A stretch of DNA of 64,000 nt. Origin: Streptomyces sp. CNH099 (GTDB lineage: Bacteria > Actinomycetota > Actinomycetes > Streptomycetales > Streptomycetaceae). How positions within the stretch are numbered: the stretch's first letter is position 1; the number at the start of each line of letters is the position of its first letter. Under the pieces are notes generated by a model, which did not search any database, was not told where the DNA came from, and worked only from the letters and a program-made list of their open reading frames with translations. Positions 28,151 to 36,836 of this stretch are shown here, piece by piece. The stretch is from contig AZWL01000005.1 of the NCBI GenBank assembly GCA_000514715.1, forward strand, positions 1 through 64,000, written 5' to 3'. The translations under genes were made by a program, and so were the position numbers.

Positions 28151-30351
28151 CGCGCCGCCGTCCCCTGGATGATCTTGTCTGGAGTAAGGGGCAGGTCGCG
28201 GAACCGGCGCCCGGTGGCGTGGTGGACCGCGTTGGCGATCGCCGCCGTCATCCCGGTGCCCGGGGTCTCGCCGAAGCCGCGGGCGCCCAGGGCGTCCTCG
28301 TTGTCCCGGTCGGGCTTGTCGACGAAGAGCGCCTTGACCTCGGGCACGTCGGCGTTGACGGGCAGCAGGTAGCCGGAGAGGTTGGGGTTGACGATCCGGG
28401 CCGAGCGGGGGTCGATAAGGGTGTGCTCGGTGAGGGTGAAGCCGAGCGCGCAGACGGCGCCGCCGATGGCCTGGCTGCGGAGGGTTCTGCGGTTGAGGAC
28501 CGTGCCGGGGTCGTACGCCCCGAGCATGCGGGTCACCCGGACCCGCCCGGTCCGCGGATCGACGCGCACCTCGGCGAACTCGGCGCCGACGGAGTAGCCG
28601 TGGGGGATGGCCGCGGGCTCCGCGACGGCCTCGACCGGCCTGCCGTGCCGGGCGAGGACCGTACGGATGCGCTCGCGGCGCCGGGGCTTTCCGGTCACGT
28701 ACAGGAACCCGTCCGCCGCGGTGATCCGCCCGGCGGGGACGCCGTGCAGGGGCGAGCGCGGGTCGGCGACCGCGATGCCGGCCAGCGCCTCGCGGGCCGT
28801 GGTGCAGGCCCGGTTGACGGCGGCGCCGACGCCGGGAACGGTGGCGGAGGCGACGGACATGAAGGCGAACGGGTAGTCGGTGTCGCCGAGTTCGAAGTCG
28901 ACGTCGTCCAGGTCCAGGCCCAGGGACTGCGCGGCGATCTGGGACATCACCGTGTACGTGCCGGTACCGATGTCGTGGGTGCCGGCCTGCACCACCGCCC
29001 GGCCCGCGGGGGAGAGCACCACCCGGGCGCCCGCGCCCGGCCGGCCGCCCGCCGTGTGCGCCGCGGTGGCCATCCCCCACCCGACCAGGGCGTCGCCGTC
29101 GCGCATCGACCCCGGCCGCGGGTCGCGCTCGCGCCAGCGGAACGCGTCGGCGCCGCGCCGGTAGCACTCGATCAGGTGCTTGCTGCCGAACGGCTCGCCG
29201 GTCTCGGGGTGGACGGCGGTGTGGTTGCGCAGCCGCAGCTCGACGGGGTCCATGCCGAGCGCGTAGCTCAGCTCGTCGAGGGCCGACTCCAGCGCGAACG
29301 AGCCGACGGCCTCCGGCGGCCGCATGAAGCTCGGCGCGGGCAGGTCGAGCCGGACCGCCCGCTGGGCGACGTGCACGTGTGGGCAGGCGTACAGGGCGCG
29401 GGTGGAGTAGCTGCTGGAGAACACGGCCTGTTCCGTGCGGGTGACCTGGTTGGTGCTGACGTGGTCGACGGCGGTGAGGGTGCCGTCCCTCCTGGCCCCG
29501 ATCCGCAGGCGCTGGTGGGCCTCGGCGCGGAGCCCGTTGGAGGTGAAGGTCTGGGCCCGGGAGAGCACCAGCTTGACCGGCCGCCGCAGCTCCCGCGCGA
29601 CGGCGGCGGTGAGCAGGGTGTGCGGCCACACCGGGCCCTTGGCCCCGAAGCCGCCGCCCAGGTACGGCGACAGCACGCGCACGTTCTCCAGCGGGATGTC
29701 GAGCGCCTCGGAGATGCAGATCCGCGTCGAATGGCCGCCCTGTGTGGACTCGTACACCGTCATCCGCCCGCCGTCCCACTCGGCGGTCGTCGTGGACGGC
29801 TCGATCGGATTGTGGTGGTGCGTGGGCGTGGTGTACGTGGCCTCGACGCCGACGTCGGCCTCCGCCAGCCCGGCCGCCACGTCCCCGCGGGTGAACTCGT
29901 TCGGGCCGAGCGGGCCCTCCGGAGGCACGAAGGCGTCGTCCAGTGCGTCGACGACGGAGGACCGGGGCCGGCGGGCGGCGTCGTAGGAGACGCGGACGAG
30001 CGTCGCCGCGTGCTGGGCCTGCTCCAGCGTCCGGGCGACCACGTACGCCACGGGCTGCCCGCCGTGGTGGACCTCCGCGTCCTGCAGGGGGATGAAGCCC
30101 TTGACGTAGCTGATGTACCGGGGCCGCGCGAGGCGCGGCATGTTCCGGTGGGTGAGGACGGCGACCACGCCGGCCGCCTGCTCGGCCTCCCGGGTGTCGA
30201 TGCCGGTGATGCGCCCGGAGGCGACGGTGCTCATCGCGAGGAAGCCGTGCAGCGCCCCGCCGACCCGGGCGTCCGCGGCATAGACGGCCGCGCCGGTGAC
30301 CTTCGCGCGGCCGTCGATCCGCGGCACCGGGCTGCCCACGATCCGGCTCAT
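28147..30351 (-). CDS. Aldehyde oxidoreductase molybdenum-binding subunit (PaoC/YagR-like)
   Basis: Catalytic subunit of 734 residues of the xanthine oxidase family. It contains the cofactor-binding elements YLGGGFGAKG, QAGTHDIGTGTYTVMSQ and the catalytic Glu in GARGFGETPGTG. It begins SPVPRIDGRAKVTGAAVYAAD, typical of the family. It has no signal peptide of its own, and would be carried across the membrane by the Tat signal of the iron-sulfur subunit. It starts with an ATGA overlap on the FAD subunit and ends with one on XdhC. The aldehyde substrate is not predictable. Confidence 0.92.
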
Positions 30352-31331
30352 CGGTTGCCTCCCAGGTCGGTGAGGATGTCGGCGAGGGCGCGCTGCACCA
30401 GCTCGACCTTGAACGCGTTGTGCTCGCGCGGCTCCGCGCCGCGCACCAGGGCCCGGCCCGCGGCGGCGACGGCCGCCTCGGTCAGCGGCCGGCCGCGCAG
30501 GGCGTCCTCGGCCGCCGCCGCGCGCCACGGGCGGGGCGCGACGCCGCCGAACGCCAGCCGTACGCCGGTCACCACCCCCCGCCGCAGGGTCAGCCCGGCG
30601 GCCACGGAGACCAGGGCGAACTCGAACGAGGCCCGGTCGCGCAGCTTCAGATACCGCGAGTTGCGGGCCACCGGGGACTCGGGGACCTCGACCCCGGTGA
30701 TGATCTCGCCGTGCCGCAGCGCGGTCTCCCGGTGCGGGGTGGCGCCGGGCAGGCGGTGGAAGTCCCCCAGCGGGATCGAGCGCCGGCCGTCCGGCCCGAG
30801 GGTGAGCACGACGGCGTCCAGGGCGCTGAGCGCGACCGCCAGATCGGAGGGGTGTACGGCGATGCAGTGGTCGCTGCCGCCCAGGATCGCGTGCCACCGG
30901 TTCTGCCCGTCGACGGCCGCGCAGCCGCTGCCGGGCTCGCGCCGGTTGCAGGGGCTCGCGGTGTCGCGGTAGTACCAGCAGCGGGTGCGCTGCATGAGGT
31001 TGCCGCCGATGGAGGCCCGGTTGCGCACCTGCGGAGACGCCGACGCGAGCAGGGCCTGGGCGATCGCCGGGAACCGCCCGCTGACCACCGGGTGCTCGGC
31101 CACGTCCCGCATCCGGGCCGTGGCACCGATGCGCAGCCGCCCGTCGCGCAGTCCGACGTCGGCGAGGGGGAGCCCGCCGACGTCCACGACCAGCCCGGGC
31201 GCGAGGACGCCGTCCTTCATCAGGTTCGTCAGCTCGGTGCCGCCGGCGACGAACGCGGCGTCGGGACGGGCGGCGGCCAGGCCCACGGCCTCGGCGGGCC
31301 GCGCGGCGCGTACGTAGTCGAACGGCTTCAT
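30348..31331 (-). CDS. Aldehyde oxidoreductase FAD-binding subunit (PaoB/YagS-like)
   Basis: FAD subunit of 327 residues. FAD-binding motifs are AAFVAGGTELTNLMKDG and RNRASIGGNLMQ. Four cysteines in the following loop (CWYYRD, PCNRREPGSGC, GGSDHCIAVHPSD) match the extra [4Fe-4S] site known from E. coli PaoB and from 4-hydroxybenzoyl-CoA reductase, an unusual addition to this family. ATGA overlaps couple it to both neighbours. Confidence 0.92.
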   Translation of the reverse strand: MKPFDYVRAARPAEAVGLAAARPDAAFVAGGTELTNLMKDGVLAPGLVVDVGGLPLADVGLRDGRLRIGATARMRDVAEHPVVSGRFPAIAQALLASASPQVRNRASIGGNLMQRTRCWYYRDTASPCNRREPGSGCAAVDGQNRWHAILGGSDHCIAVHPSDLAVALSALDAVVLTLGPDGRRSIPLGDFHRLPGATPHRETALRHGEIITGVEVPESPVARNSRYLKLRDRASFEFALVSVAAGLTLRRGVVTGVRLAFGGVAPRPWRAAAAEDALRGRPLTEAAVAAAGRALVRGAEPREHNAFKVELVQRALADILTDLGGNR

Positions 31332-31972
31332 CGCCCGGCTCCCCTCGCGGCGCTCCGCACCGCGTCGACGATGTTCGGATAACAGCCGCAGCGGCACAGG
31401 TTGCCGCTCATCCACTCCCGGATCTCCTCGTCCGAGCCGGTGTGGCCCTCGTCGATGCACGCGACGGCGGACATGATCTGCCCGGGGGTGCAGAAGCCGC
31501 ACTGGAAGGCGTCCCTGCGGATGAACGCGTCCTGGACGGGGTGGAGGTCGTCGCCCCGGGCCAGGCCCTCCACCGTGGTGATCTCCCGGCCGTCCTCCAT
31601 GACCGCCAGCGTCAGGCACGACTTCACGCGCTCGCCCCCGACGAGCACCGTGCAGGCGCCGCACTCGCCGCGGTCGCAGCCCTTCTTCGTACCCGTCAGG
31701 CCGAGACGCTCGCGTAACACGTCCAGCAGGGTGGCCCGGGCCTCGACGGTGAGCGGATGCTCGCGGCCGTTGACGCGCAGCGCCACCTCGGACGTCGCGG
31801 CCGGGAGCGCGGGGGCCTCCGCACCGGAGGCGCCGACGGCACCGGAGGCACCGGCCGGTGCGGCCGCCGCCGCGCCGCCCGGGGCGGCCAGCGCGGCGGC
31901 GGTCGCACCGCCGGCCCGGAGGACGCTGCGGCGGCTCTGGCCTTCGGCCGGGACTTCTTCGTTCTCGGACAT
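31328..31972 (-). CDS. Tat-exported [2Fe-2S] subunit of aldehyde oxidoreductase (PaoA/YagT-like)
   Basis: Iron-sulfur subunit of 214 residues and first gene of the operon. Both [2Fe-2S] sites are visible: CDRGECGACTVLVGG with a later KSC, and QCGFCTPGQ with GNLCRCGCYPNI. A twin-arginine signal SRRSVLRAGGATAAALAAPGG precedes an Ala-rich linker, so the whole complex is predicted to act outside the membrane, as PaoABC does. The ATG at 31972 (MSENEEVP) is chosen for its GAGGAG site; an earlier start would bury the signal. Confidence 0.92.
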   Translation of the reverse strand: MSENEEVPAEGQSRRSVLRAGGATAAALAAPGGAAAAAPAGASGAVGASGAEAPALPAATSEVALRVNGREHPLTVEARATLLDVLRERLGLTGTKKGCDRGECGACTVLVGGERVKSCLTLAVMEDGREITTVEGLARGDDLHPVQDAFIRRDAFQCGFCTPGQIMSAVACIDEGHTGSDEEIREWMSGNLCRCGCYPNIVDAVRSAARGAGR

Positions 31973-32049
31973 GCGTCTGGGTCTCCTCGTGTCCTCAGCG
32001 AGTGCACACACCGACAACCACAACACGTTGCCGCCGATAACACAACACC

Positions 32050-32069
32050 GCTAACAAGATCTCGTTAGC
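32050..32069. promoter_or_regulatory. TetR operator between the oxidoreductase operon and tetR
   Basis: Twenty-base palindrome GCTAACAAGATCTCGTTAGC with one mismatched pair, 44 bases before the TetR ATG and 78 bases before the oxidoreductase ATG. It is placed to control both divergent promoters. Confidence 0.75.
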
Positions 32070-32112
32070 AGCGCTCATGGCGGTGGTCCGGACACACTGT
32101 TACCGTTGGTAG

Positions 32113-32805
32113 ATGGGGCGAGATTCCACCCGCGAGAAGATCATCACGGCGGGTTCCCGCCTGCTTGCCGACGGCGGCCGCGACGCGGTGTCGACGCGGG
32201 CGGTGTGCGCCGCCTCGGGCGTGCAGTCCCCCACGCTCTACCGGCTCTTCGGAGACAAGAACGGGCTGCTCGACGCGATCGCCGCGCACGTCTTCGAGAG
32301 CTATCTGGCCGACAAGGCGGCCCTGCCCTCGACCGGCGACCCCGTCGACGACCTGCGGCGCGGCTGGGACCTGCACGTCGGCTTCGGCGTGGCCAACCCC
32401 GCCTGCTACTCGCTGATCTACGGCACGGACCGGCCGGGCGCCGAGTCGCCCGCCGCCCGGCGCGCCGCCGCGGAGCTGGCCAAGCGGATCAGGCGCATCG
32501 CCGAGGTCGGCCGTCTGCGGGTCGGCGAGGAACACGCCGCACACCTGGTCCACGCCGCGGGGTGCGGCATGACGTTCACGCTCATCTCGCTGCCGGAGTC
32601 CGAACGCGACCCGGCGCTCTCCCTCGCGGCCCGCGAGTCGGCCATCGCCGCGGTCACCACCGACGGGCCCGGCACCGCGGACACCGGTCCGACCGGCCTC
32701 GCGGTGGCGCTGCGGGCCCTGGCGCCGCAGCTGACCGCCCTCACCGGCGCCGAGCGCGCCCTGCTGGCCGAGTGGATGGACCGCCTCGCCGCAGCCGGCC
32801 GGTGA
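32113..32805 (+). CDS. TetR-family transcriptional regulator
   Basis: Repressor of 230 residues. DNA-binding domain at residues 5-55: REKIITAGSRLLADGGRDAVSTRAV, GVQSPTLYRLFGDKNGLLDA. The C-terminal ligand domain (GWDLHVGFGVANPACYSLIYG) is of the common TetR_C type. Divergent from the aldehyde oxidoreductase operon, with a 20-base palindrome between, so it probably derepresses that operon in the presence of an aldehyde or its precursor. Its 3' end overlaps the antisense wreck of a response-regulator gene. Confidence 0.9.
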   Translation: MGRDSTREKIITAGSRLLADGGRDAVSTRAVCAASGVQSPTLYRLFGDKNGLLDAIAAHVFESYLADKAALPSTGDPVDDLRRGWDLHVGFGVANPACYSLIYGTDRPGAESPAARRAAAELAKRIRRIAEVGRLRVGEEHAAHLVHAAGCGMTFTLISLPESERDPALSLAARESAIAAVTTDGPGTADTGPTGLAVALRALAPQLTALTGAERALLAEWMDRLAAAGR

Positions 32806-33342
32806 GAAGCCGTCCGTCAACCCCCGTCGTCCGCCCGGAGGGCGTGGGCGGTGCCCCCACGCAACAGGCGGGGGTTTGCGGATGGCTTCTGAGCACCGCT
32901 CCGCCGCGCGAGGCGTTACGCGGGCCGCACAGCCCGGTGTCGAAGGCGAAGATCACCGCGTGCACCCGGTCCCGGGCCCCGATCTTCGCCAGCACCCGGC
33001 TCACGTGCGACTTGACCGTCGACTCGGCGAGCGAGAGCCGCTCGGCGATCTCGGCGTTGCTCCAGCCGGTGGCCATCGCGGTGAGGACCTCGCGTTCGCG
33101 GTCGGTCAGGGCGGCGAGCAGGCGCTCCTGTTCCGCGGTCGTCGGGCCGGCCGGGCCCGGCATGCGGTCGGCGAAGGCGTCGAGGAGCCTCCGGGTCGGC
33201 CCGGGGCGATGACGGCGTCCCCGGCGGCCACCGCCCGTACACCGGCGATGAACTCGTCCGGCAGGGCGTCCTTCAGGAGGAAGCCGCTGGCGCCGGCGCG
33301 CAGCGCCGCGTACGCGTACTCGTCGAGGTCGAAGGTGGTCAT
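32741..33342 (-). pseudogene. NarL/LuxR-family response regulator, truncated and frameshifted
   Basis: Begins at an ATG that overlaps the kinase stop as ATGA, but the first residues are MTTFDLDEYAYAALRAGASG, which is the middle of a receiver domain. The first 80 or so residues, with the phospho-acceptor Asp, are gone. Near 33195-33210 the frame shifts: one frame reads through GDAVIAPG and the next continues RRLLDAFADRMPG and the intact LuxR helix-turn-helix (LTDREREVLTAMATGWSNAE, AESTVKSHVSRVLAKIG). The normal stop after IFAFDTGL is also lost, and the frame runs 60 residues on, antisense to tetR. It should be non-functional. Confidence 0.8.
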
Positions 33343-34658
33343 ACGGGACGCTGCTCCCCGGGTGCCGAGGTGGTCGCGATCTCGAAGCGGGCCCGGACGG
33401 TCCAGCCCCCGCGGTCGTTGGGCCCCGCGGTCGCGCTCCCGCCGTACAGGGCGGCCCGCTCGCGCATGCCGACCAGGCCGCGGGCGTCGTCGTTGGACCG
33501 CGGGGCGCGCGCCGGCCCGGTGTCCTCGACCGTGACGTGTACGGCGGAGTCGTCGACGGTGATCGTCACCTGCACGGCCGTGTCGGCAGCCGCGTGCTTG
33601 AGCGTGTTCGTCAGGGCCTCCTGGACGACGCGGTAGACGGCGAGTTGGAGGCCGGGCGGCAGGTCGGAACGGGTGCCCTCGGTGTTCAGGGTGACGGCGG
33701 GACCCGCGGCGCGCACCCGCGCCAGCAGCGGCTCCAGATCGCCGAAGCCCGGCTGGGGGGCGAGCGGGGTGCCCTCGCCGGCGGTCCGGTCGTCGTCGCC
33801 GATGACGGCGAGCAGGCGGCGCAGTTCGGCCAGGGCGTCGCGCCCGGTGTCGGAGATGACGCGCAGGGTCTCGGCGCCGCGTCTCGGCTTCGCCTCGGTC
33901 AGTCCGGCGGCGCCGTTCGCGAGGCCGACGATGACGGCGAGGGTGTGGCCGAGGATGTCGTGCATCTCCCGGGCGACGCGCGCGCGTTCCGCGGCGGCGG
34001 CGAGCCGGGCCCGCTGGTCGCGCTCGACCTCCAGCCGGACGGCGCGCTCCTGCAGGGTCCTGATGTAGGCGTTCACGACCCGGGCCACCAGCCCCGCCGC
34101 GGCGACGGCCACCACGAGGGCCGCCTGGATGAGCGCGACCACCCAGGTCTGCAGGCCGACCTCCTGCCCGTCGCCGCGGACGGCGGTGGCCAGGGCCGTC
34201 TGCGCGGCGGCGATCGCCACGCAGACCGCGAGCGACACGGGCCGCACGGCGCGGCCCACGTTGAGCAGCGCCACCACCCGCGCGGTCTCGGACCCCGTCT
34301 CGGCGTCCCAGGCGAGCGCCCCGGCGGCCACCGCCGAGGTGACGGTGAAGACCAGGATGGGCCGCTGCTGCCGCCACAGCAGCGGGATGCAGAAGGCGGC
34401 CATCAGGGCCAGCAGCACGGGCACGCCGGGGCCGGGGTCCCTGTCCGCGTTCTGCAGCGCCGGGATGCCGAACAGCGTGCAGAGCAGCGGCACTCCCCAG
34501 CGCCTGACCCACGGGTGGCCCTGGTCCGCCTCGATGATCCGGCGGAGCTGGCGCATGACCAGCGCGTCCGAGGGCCGCTCCGCCTCGCCCAGCAGCACCT
34601 CGGGCTCGACCGGGGAACCGGGCTGCCCGGAGTGCGCGGCCGCGGGCGGTGTGGTCAC
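33339..34658 (-). CDS. NarL-type sensor histidine kinase
   Basis: Membrane kinase of 439 residues. Four or more hydrophobic segments lie between residues 55 and 185, followed by the HisKA_3 box REMHDILGHTLAVIVG with the phospho-acceptor His, and an ATPase domain (VVQEALTNTLKHA, VEDTGP, GLVGMRERAALYGG). The GTG at 34658 is the probable start; its ribosome site is weak. The partner regulator directly downstream is destroyed, so this kinase is either orphaned or signals to a regulator elsewhere. A 16-base C run lies 37 bases upstream. Confidence 0.85.
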   Translation of the reverse strand: MTTPPAAAHSGQPGSPVEPEVLLGEAERPSDALVMRQLRRIIEADQGHPWVRRWGVPLLCTLFGIPALQNADRDPGPGVPVLLALMAAFCIPLLWRQQRPILVFTVTSAVAAGALAWDAETGSETARVVALLNVGRAVRPVSLAVCVAIAAAQTALATAVRGDGQEVGLQTWVVALIQAALVVAVAAAGLVARVVNAYIRTLQERAVRLEVERDQRARLAAAAERARVAREMHDILGHTLAVIVGLANGAAGLTEAKPRRGAETLRVISDTGRDALAELRRLLAVIGDDDRTAGEGTPLAPQPGFGDLEPLLARVRAAGPAVTLNTEGTRSDLPPGLQLAVYRVVQEALTNTLKHAAADTAVQVTITVDDSAVHVTVEDTGPARAPRSNDDARGLVGMRERAALYGGSATAGPNDRGGWTVRARFEIATTSAPGEQRPV

Positions 34659-34695
34659 GTCGTCTGCCCTCTCGGTGCGGGGGCCGCCCGCCGGT

Positions 34696-34711
34696 CCCCC
34701 CCCCCCCCCCC
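34696..34711. repeat. Homopolymer tract C16 (G16 on the coding strand) in the kinase leader
   Basis: Sixteen consecutive C, followed by GGGGG, between the MMPL stop and the kinase start. Such tracts slip during replication and sequencing. Confidence 0.95.
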
Positions 34712-34807
34712 GGGGGACGGGGCCGGCCGGCGGGGCGGTCGTCGTGGCGGTCGCCGGCCGCGGGCGGGCCGGCCGTACCCCTTGCCCCGGATCGTACGTC
34801 CGGATGC

Positions 34808-36316
34808 TCAGCCCTTTCCGGTGGGCACGCGCTCGGGCTCCGGCGCACGCCCGGCCCCCGGCGCGCCGTCGGCCTCCGGCGCGCTCTCCGGCTCCGGCGC
34901 GCCGTCGGCGGCCCCGCCCGGCCGCAGCCGCAGCTTCTCGACCTCCACGTCGACGTTCGGCAGCAGCCGGTCCAGTCGGCGGGGCAGCGACCAGGCGCGC
35001 CGGCCGAGCAGCGCCATGATCGCGGGAACGACGGTCATCTGTACCACGAAGGCGTCGAAGAAGACGGCGGCGGCCAGGCCGAGACCCATCGACTTGATGA
35101 TCGGCTCGTCGCTGAAGACGAACCCGGAGAACACCGCGATCACGATGACCGCCGCGGCCGTGACCACCCGGGCCCCGTGCCGGAACCCCGCGACGACCGC
35201 CGCCGCCGGCTCGGCCCCGTGCACGTACTCCTCCCGCATGCGGGGCACCAGGAAGGCCTGGTAGTCCATAGCGAGTCCGAACACCACGCCGATCATGAAG
35301 ATCGGCAGGATGCTGACGACCGGGCCGGTCCGGTCGACGCCGAAGATGTCCGCGAGCCAGCCCCACTGGAATACGGCGACGACCACCGCGAACGCGGAGC
35401 CGAGCCCGATGTCGGTGAGCACCCTGATGCCGATGACGCTGAGCCCGGCCAGCGCGATGACCACGGTCAGCCCGGCGAACACCACCGCGGAGCCGGCCGT
35501 GCCGACCGCCCGCCCCACGGCCTCCTCGGGCGGGTGCCCGTCCTTCAGCTCCTCCCGGTAGCGGGAGACGATGAACAGGGCGTAGTCGATGGCCACCGCC
35601 AGGCCCAGCATCAAGGCGAGGGTGCTCGTGTTCGAGCTGAGGTCGATGAACGAGCCGGCGAGGGTGATCGAGAGGATCGCCAGCCCGACCCCGAAGAGCG
35701 CGGTCAGCAGCGGCAGCCGGGCCGCGACCAGCGAGCCTAAGGTGACGACCAGGACGACGGCGGCGATCAGGATGCCGATCAGCTCGGTGGTGCTCTGGTG
35801 TGCCTCCGCGGCCACCGCCGTGCCGCCCATGCTGACGTGCAGGGCGCTCCGCTCGCCCTGGGCGGCGATGTCCGCCAGGTCCGCGCGGGCCTGGTCGCTG
35901 ACGTCGGCGTCCGCGACCTCGTACGTCACCTGCGCGTAGCCGATCGAGCCGTCCTCGCTGACGGTGCCGCCGGCGTACGGGCCGGTCACCGTCTGCACCT
36001 GGTGCGCCCGCCCGAGGCCGGCGACCAGCGCCTCGACGTCGGCCTTCCGCGCACCCGACGTCAGCCGCTGCCCGTCCGGCGCCTCGAAGACCACCCGGGC
36101 CGTGGCCCCGTCGGCCGCCGCCTGCGGAAACTCCTCCGACAGCAGGTCGAGAGCCTTCTGGGACTGGGTACCGGGGATGCTGAAGGTGTCCGTCGTCTTG
36201 CTCGTCACCCCCGCGGCGGCGATGCCGACGACGGCCAGCACGGCTGTCCACAGCATGAGGACGAGCCTCCGCCGCCGGAACGAGAACCGGCCGAGCCGGT
36301 AGAGGAACGTGGCCAC
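34808..36316 (-). CDS. MMPL-family transporter with a large in-frame internal deletion
   Basis: RND/MMPL lipid- or drug-exporter relative of 502 residues; family members in streptomycetes are about 700-740. The N-terminal half is normal (GRFSFRRRRLVLMLWTAVLA, extracellular domain, LALMLGLAVAIDYALFIVSRYR). At about residue 310-316 the text jumps from GSAFAVVVAV, where segment 6 of the first half should continue, to FQWGWLADIFGVDRTGPVVS, which belongs late in the second half. Roughly 220 residues, including the second extracellular domain, are missing. The C-terminal GLAMDYQAFLVPRMREEY motif is kept. Frame and stop are intact, so a shortened product may be made, but transport is doubtful. Confidence 0.8.
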   Translation of the reverse strand: MATFLYRLGRFSFRRRRLVLMLWTAVLAVVGIAAAGVTSKTTDTFSIPGTQSQKALDLLSEEFPQAAADGATARVVFEAPDGQRLTSGARKADVEALVAGLGRAHQVQTVTGPYAGGTVSEDGSIGYAQVTYEVADADVSDQARADLADIAAQGERSALHVSMGGTAVAAEAHQSTTELIGILIAAVVLVVTLGSLVAARLPLLTALFGVGLAILSITLAGSFIDLSSNTSTLALMLGLAVAIDYALFIVSRYREELKDGHPPEEAVGRAVGTAGSAVVFAGLTVVIALAGLSVIGIRVLTDIGLGSAFAVVVAVFQWGWLADIFGVDRTGPVVSILPIFMIGVVFGLAMDYQAFLVPRMREEYVHGAEPAAAVVAGFRHGARVVTAAAVIVIAVFSGFVFSDEPIIKSMGLGLAAAVFFDAFVVQMTVVPAIMALLGRRAWSLPRRLDRLLPNVDVEVEKLRLRPGGAADGAPEPESAPEADGAPGAGRAPEPERVPTGKG

Positions 36317-36836
36317 GGAGAACCCCCGGAAGGCGCGCAGAAGACGGGACTCGGGCCGCGATCCGACCCGCGCTCCACGCTAGGCACGCCGCACCGCGGC
36401 CCCCTGGGCCCACGGTGGCGAACAGGGCGGTGGCGAGTGTTACCGCGGTACCGTCCGGCGGTCCTCCCCGAGAGGTAGACCGGACGTTCCGATTGCTGGC
36501 GTTGTCCGGGCTGAACCGCGGCGGCGAGGGCGGTCAGCAGCGGCGATGAGACCGTGCCGGCGGTCGTCGTGGCCGGCGAGTCGCACACCAACCCCGACCC
36601 GGCCCGGCCACTTCCGCGTGCAGAGAGCCACCCGGTGCCGCGTAGCCGTCAACAGCGATGCCGCCCAGCGGGCTCCCGTCTTCCACCGGGCTGGTCTCGC
36701 CCGTGTGCGGCGTTGGGGTCCACGCGGCGGAACGGCGAACGGTCTGCAAGGTTCTGGCAAGGTCGTGCAAGCAGTCCCTCTGAGGCGCGGGGAACTGGTT
36801 GCCAGGAAGCGATTCGTGCTCATTCATGGGGGAGTC
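36317..36836. other. Divergent intergenic region, no gene seen
   Basis: 520 bases between the MMPL start and the next rightward gene. It holds a perfect TACCGCGGTA palindrome at 36441-36450, a plausible operator for the MMPL gene. Open frames here have no family character. Confidence 0.5.

Noticed and set aside
36546..36836. 97-codon N-terminal extension of the glycerophosphotransferase-like gene
   Set aside because: Arg/Pro-rich and unlike the family; the ATG at 36837 has its own ribosome site.
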